From contig NZ_CP121679.1 of assembly GCF_029760895.1 (NCBI RefSeq), forward strand, positions 124,001 to 188,000: a stretch of DNA of 64,000 nt, written 5' to 3'. This document shows, one piece after another, positions 61,426-64,000 of the stretch. The notes under the pieces were generated by a model, which was not told the origin of the DNA, did no database searches, and was given only the letters and a program-made list of their open reading frames with translations. The DNA is from Ancylobacter sp. WKF20. Lineage in GTDB: Bacteria; Pseudomonadota; Alphaproteobacteria; Rhizobiales; Xanthobacteraceae. A program made the translations under genes and the position numbers. Numbering within the stretch: position 1 is the first letter of the stretch; each line of letters starts with the position of its first letter.

Positions 61426-62466
61426 CTAGCGCTGCTCGACGCAGGCAAGCCATTCGATCCGTGCGCCGGCATTGCTGCCGCGTACACAGTCGAAAGCCAG
61501 AGCGGGCCGGTCGCCGAAAAGCGCGCGGGCCTCGCTGATCACCTGGTCCGCCTCTTCCGGGCTGCCGAGAATGGCAAAACCGGTGGGGCCCCAGGAACTC
61601 TGGCCGAGCCCGCGCAGACCGCGCGTCTCCAGCCAGTCCATCACCTCGGCGACGGCCGTGCTTGTATAGCGGCCACCTTGGGCGTCCGCATAGTGGTCGC
61701 CGAGGAGTCGTTGCATTTCGCCGATTGCGGCGGCGAAATAATCCACATCCGCTTCCGCCAGCGCCGGCAGTGCCACCATCACGGCAAGCCGCGCCATGTG
61801 GCTCGCCAGCGTGTCGGCGAAGGGCGGAAGATTGTCCATCGCCGAGACTTCGGCAGCGCCGCTAAGCCCCTGATGGGCGTTGTCATATACCAGCAGAATG
61901 CGCCAGTGATCGGGGAAGGGCAGGCGCGAGAGGATGGGCGGCGGCGCGTCGGAGCCGCGCTTCTTGCCGCCGTCCAGGATCACCCCGCCCTCGGTAAAGG
62001 CGCCGATGCCGATGGCCGAACGCGCCCCGCGACCCAAAGCCGCGCCGATCTCGCGGGGAGAGAGCGTCAGGTCGTTCAGCAGGCACAGACCGGTCGCCAC
62101 GGCGATGCCGAGCTGGGTTCCCGAGCCGAGGCCCGAATGCGGCGGCAACGCTGATTCCACCGTGATTTCAACGGCTTTGTCGATCTGAAAACGCTGCGCC
62201 GCCCTCTCCGCCGCCGCCAAGGCGCGGCCCGCATCGGGGCCGGAGGCGGTCAGTGCGGCGCTTTTGCGCATCCGCACGATGGTCGAGGGGCGGTCGAGGG
62301 TGATGCCGAGGCTGCCGAAGCGGCGGCCGAGGGTGCCGGCGAGGTCGATGAAGCCGAGGTGCAGGCGTCCGGGCGCGGTGATGCGCACCACGTTCAGGCC
62401 GTCCTCCTGGCGCGCCGTCGGCGATTGGCGTGTTGTTTTGTTCACCGGCGTTTCCTCGTGCTGCAT
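61426..62466 (-). CDS. Beta-ribofuranosylaminobenzene 5'-phosphate synthase
   Basis: A 346-residue GHMP-fold protein; the ATG at 62466 (MQHEETPVNK) is preferred over an upstream one. VRITAPGRLHLGFIDLAGTLGRR is the N-terminal signature of beta-RFAP synthase, SALPPHSGLGSGTQLGIAVATG the GHMP loop, and RGLGQSSWGPTGFAILGS the C-terminal one. It catalyses the first committed step of H4MPT synthesis, from PRPP and p-hydroxybenzoate or p-aminobenzoate. The presence of this gene shows the cell makes H4MPT. It is divergent from the pterin dehydratase gene. Confidence 0.9.
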   Translation of the reverse strand: MQHEETPVNKTTRQSPTARQEDGLNVVRITAPGRLHLGFIDLAGTLGRRFGSLGITLDRPSTIVRMRKSAALTASGPDAGRALAAAERAAQRFQIDKAVEITVESALPPHSGLGSGTQLGIAVATGLCLLNDLTLSPREIGAALGRGARSAIGIGAFTEGGVILDGGKKRGSDAPPPILSRLPFPDHWRILLVYDNAHQGLSGAAEVSAMDNLPPFADTLASHMARLAVMVALPALAEADVDYFAAAIGEMQRLLGDHYADAQGGRYTSTAVAEVMDWLETRGLRGLGQSSWGPTGFAILGSPEEADQVISEARALFGDRPALAFDCVRGSNAGARIEWLACVEQR

Positions 62467-62657
62467 CGTAAGGCTCCCGTGGCACGCAGGACAAGCGCCA
62501 CTGTGACCCTGTTGAACGCCTGCCGCGCGGATTTGCTGCCGATCTGGCGACAATTGTCCGCGAGTTGGGGTTTGCCGGGCGCCCCCGCCACGTGCTACCG
62601 AATCGTTAAAAGCTGCCCGCGACAGAACGGGTGGACCTGCCAGGAGGACGCCGGCGC

Positions 62658-63038
62658 ATGGCCGTTGATCCCAAAAAAACCTTTACCTCCAAAGAGGTAG
62701 AGGATCGTCTCGCGATCGATCTGCCGCACTGGAAGCTCCAGGACGGGTGGATCCGGCGTACCTATCGCACCTCCAGCTGGAAGGGGACGCTGATGGTCAT
62801 CAACGCCGTTGGCCATCTGGCGGAGGCGGCTTGGCACCATCCGGATATCACGGCGTCCTATGCCTGGGTGGAGGTGCGGCTGATGTCGCACGATGCCAAG
62901 GGCATCACCGAGCGCGATTTCCAGCTCGCCAAGAAGATCGAGGAGGTGGTCTCCTGGCAGCCCGCCCTTGAGCCCGGCAGCGCGCTGGAAGGCACGCCGC
63001 GCGGCGATCTGCGCTTCTCCTACATCAAATACGATTGA
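62658..63038 (+). CDS. Pterin-4a-carbinolamine dehydratase family protein
   Basis: A 126-residue PCD/DCoH protein. HLAEAAWHHPDITASYAWVEV carries the catalytic histidines in the family motif, and THD-type RLMSHDAKGITERDFQLAKKIE completes it. An N-terminal extension (MAVDPKKTFTSKEVEDRL) is present. In methylotrophs PCD genes stand next to fhc genes and may act on H4MPT intermediates, since no aromatic hydroxylase is nearby. AGGAGG lies about 10 bp before the start. Confidence 0.85.
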   Translation: MAVDPKKTFTSKEVEDRLAIDLPHWKLQDGWIRRTYRTSSWKGTLMVINAVGHLAEAAWHHPDITASYAWVEVRLMSHDAKGITERDFQLAKKIEEVVSWQPALEPGSALEGTPRGDLRFSYIKYD

Positions 63039-63055
63039 CAGATCAGGTAGTTACC

Positions 63056-64000
63056 ATGGCCGAGGTGCAGACGTTCGAGAATGTGGCCTGCGGCTTCTGC
63101 GGGCTCGGCTGCGATGATCTGACCCTCGAGGTGGAGGGCCGCGCCGTCCGCGCCAAGGCCGGGCCCAGCGGCGCCATCTGCCCCGAAGCGGCCCGGCTTT
63201 TCCGGCGTCTGGATACCGCCGAACCGGTGGCGCGTGTGGCCGGTGAGGTGACCAGTCAGGCCGATGTGTACAGAGAGGCGCACCGCATCCTCGCCGGCGC
63301 CACCGCCCCGGTGATTGCCGGCTTCGGCACCGACATGGCTGGGGCCGGCGCCCTGGTCGATCTCGCCATCCGCTTCGGTGGGGTGCTCGACCATCACGCC
63401 TCGCAGGGGCTGTTCCGCAACTATGCGGCGGTGCAGCGCACCGGCTGGCTCTCCACCACGCTCGCCGAGGTCCGCAACCATTGCGACCTGCTGGTCGTGG
63501 TGGGCGACGACCCGACCGCGAACTGGAGCCGGCTGTTCGAGAAGTTCTACCCGGCCACCCCGCTCTTCGCGACCGGGGAGCGGCGGGTGGTGTTCCTCGG
63601 CGGCTCCCCGTCGGAGAAGGCCCGCCGGCAGCTCGAAGGCATCACGATCTCGGAGCTTGCCGGCGATCCGGTCGAGGTGCTGGAGGCGCTCGCCCTTCTG
63701 GTGTCCGGGCGCACCCCGCCGGTGGCCGCCAGCGGCAGCCTGCCGCTCGCCGAGCTGGCGGCGCTGGCCGAGGCGCTGCGCGCCTCGAAATACGCCGTGG
63801 TGACGTGGAACGCGGGGGCGCTCGATGATGGCGACCTTGTCGCCGAGCGCGCCACCGCGCTGGTCGACGCGCTGAACGTGACCACCCGCGCCGGCGTGTT
63901 CCCGTTGGGCGGCGTCGACAACATCGTCGGCGTGAACCAGCTGCTGCTGTGGCGGCTCGGCTACCCGCTGCGCACGCTGGTGCGCGGGCAGGGCAGCGCC
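63056..64000 (+). CDS. fhcB: Formyltransferase/hydrolase complex subunit FhcB (3' partial)
   Basis: It starts at ATG 63056, 17 bp after the pterin dehydratase stop, and runs off the window (315 codons visible). It opens with FENVACGFCGLGCDDLTLEV, a CxxCxxxC cluster also found in formylmethanofuran dehydrogenase subunit B. HHASQGLFRNYAAVQRTGWL, LVVVGDDPTANWSRLFEKF and GVDNIVGVNQLLLWRLGY follow, each typical of FhcB/FmdB. In M. extorquens FhcABCD hydrolyses formyl-methylofuran to formate. The other fhc genes are expected just outside the window. Confidence 0.9.
   Translation, partial: MAEVQTFENVACGFCGLGCDDLTLEVEGRAVRAKAGPSGAICPEAARLFRRLDTAEPVARVAGEVTSQADVYREAHRILAGATAPVIAGFGTDMAGAGALVDLAIRFGGVLDHHASQGLFRNYAAVQRTGWLSTTLAEVRNHCDLLVVVGDDPTANWSRLFEKFYPATPLFATGERRVVFLGGSPSEKARRQLEGITISELAGDPVEVLEALALLVSGRTPPVAASGSLPLAELAALAEALRASKYAVVTWNAGALDDGDLVAERATALVDALNVTTRAGVFPLGGVDNIVGVNQLLLWRLGYPLRTLVRGQGSA

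Noticed and set aside
1..64000. tRNA, rRNA or attachment sites bounding the GTA region as a prophage
   Set aside because: No tRNA-like cloverleaf, integrase gene or direct-repeat att pair was recognised at either border, consistent with a GTA rather than an integrated phage.

Overview
The window is a high-GC alphaproteobacterial chromosome segment. The gene set points to a methylotroph-type member of the Hyphomicrobiales, plausibly Xanthobacteraceae (Ancylobacter/Starkeya/Xanthobacter-like): tetrahydromethanopterin (H4MPT) C1-transfer genes, a Rhodobacter-type gene transfer agent (GTA) cluster, and a feuPQ-cycHJKL-degP-glnE neighbourhood like that of rhizobia. The genus is inferred; no rRNA or tRNA gene is present to confirm it.

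Region 1 (1-7.9 kb) is ordinary housekeeping and transport: a phytoene-desaturase-like FAD oxidoreductase (5' end missing), a YcgN protein, a LysE exporter, a divergent L-lactate dehydrogenase/FadR-type regulator pair, a DMT exporter, a DUF6481 protein, dCTP deaminase and an NADPH-dependent FMN reductase.

Region 2 (8.4-30.2 kb) is a near-complete GTA structural cluster. It has small and large terminase, portal, gp3.5, prohead protease, major capsid, gp6-gp15, then a DUF2793 tail-fibre-like protein, two head-spike-like proteins (GhsA/GhsB type), an endolysin and a nested spanin-like pair. In Rhodobacter capsulatus the fibre, spike and lysis genes are at separate loci, so this consolidated order is notable. 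Nearly every non-overlapping gene junction here is filled with mosaics of three imperfect palindromic repeat families (called A, B and C below). I did not see these families elsewhere in the window. They are associated with visible rearrangements: a tandem duplication that left a truncated gp6, a displaced copy of the portal gene's 3' tail, and a reverse-oriented secreted trypsin-like protease gene flanked by repeats. A -1 slippery heptamer sits directly on the gp10 stop codon and leads into gp10.1.

Region 3 (30.7-45.1 kb) holds a FeuP/FeuQ-like two-component system, a 17-kDa-type lipoprotein, the cytochrome c maturation operon ccmI-ccmE-ccmF-ccmH (cycHJKL), a DegP protease, a second two-component system and glnE. 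A DUF4258/DUF2283 toxin-antitoxin-like pair is inserted between ccmF and ccmH with overlapping junctions.

Region 4 (45.1-53.5 kb) contains an L-2-hydroxyglutarate oxidase-like enzyme, a PleC/PdhS-type PAS kinase, a divergent formaldehyde-activating-enzyme homologue, aminopeptidase N and a membrane acyltransferase.

Region 5 (53.5-64 kb) is the H4MPT/methylofuran C1 cluster: FolB-like aldolase, MfnF-like and MfnD-like cofactor genes, a HisA-like protein, a CitG-like protein, a RimK-like ligase, mch, another ATP-grasp protein, mtdB and beta-RFAP synthase on the minus strand. The divergent plus-strand genes are a pterin carbinolamine dehydratase and the start of fhcB. Together they build H4MPT and methylofuran and oxidise formaldehyde-derived C1 units to formate.
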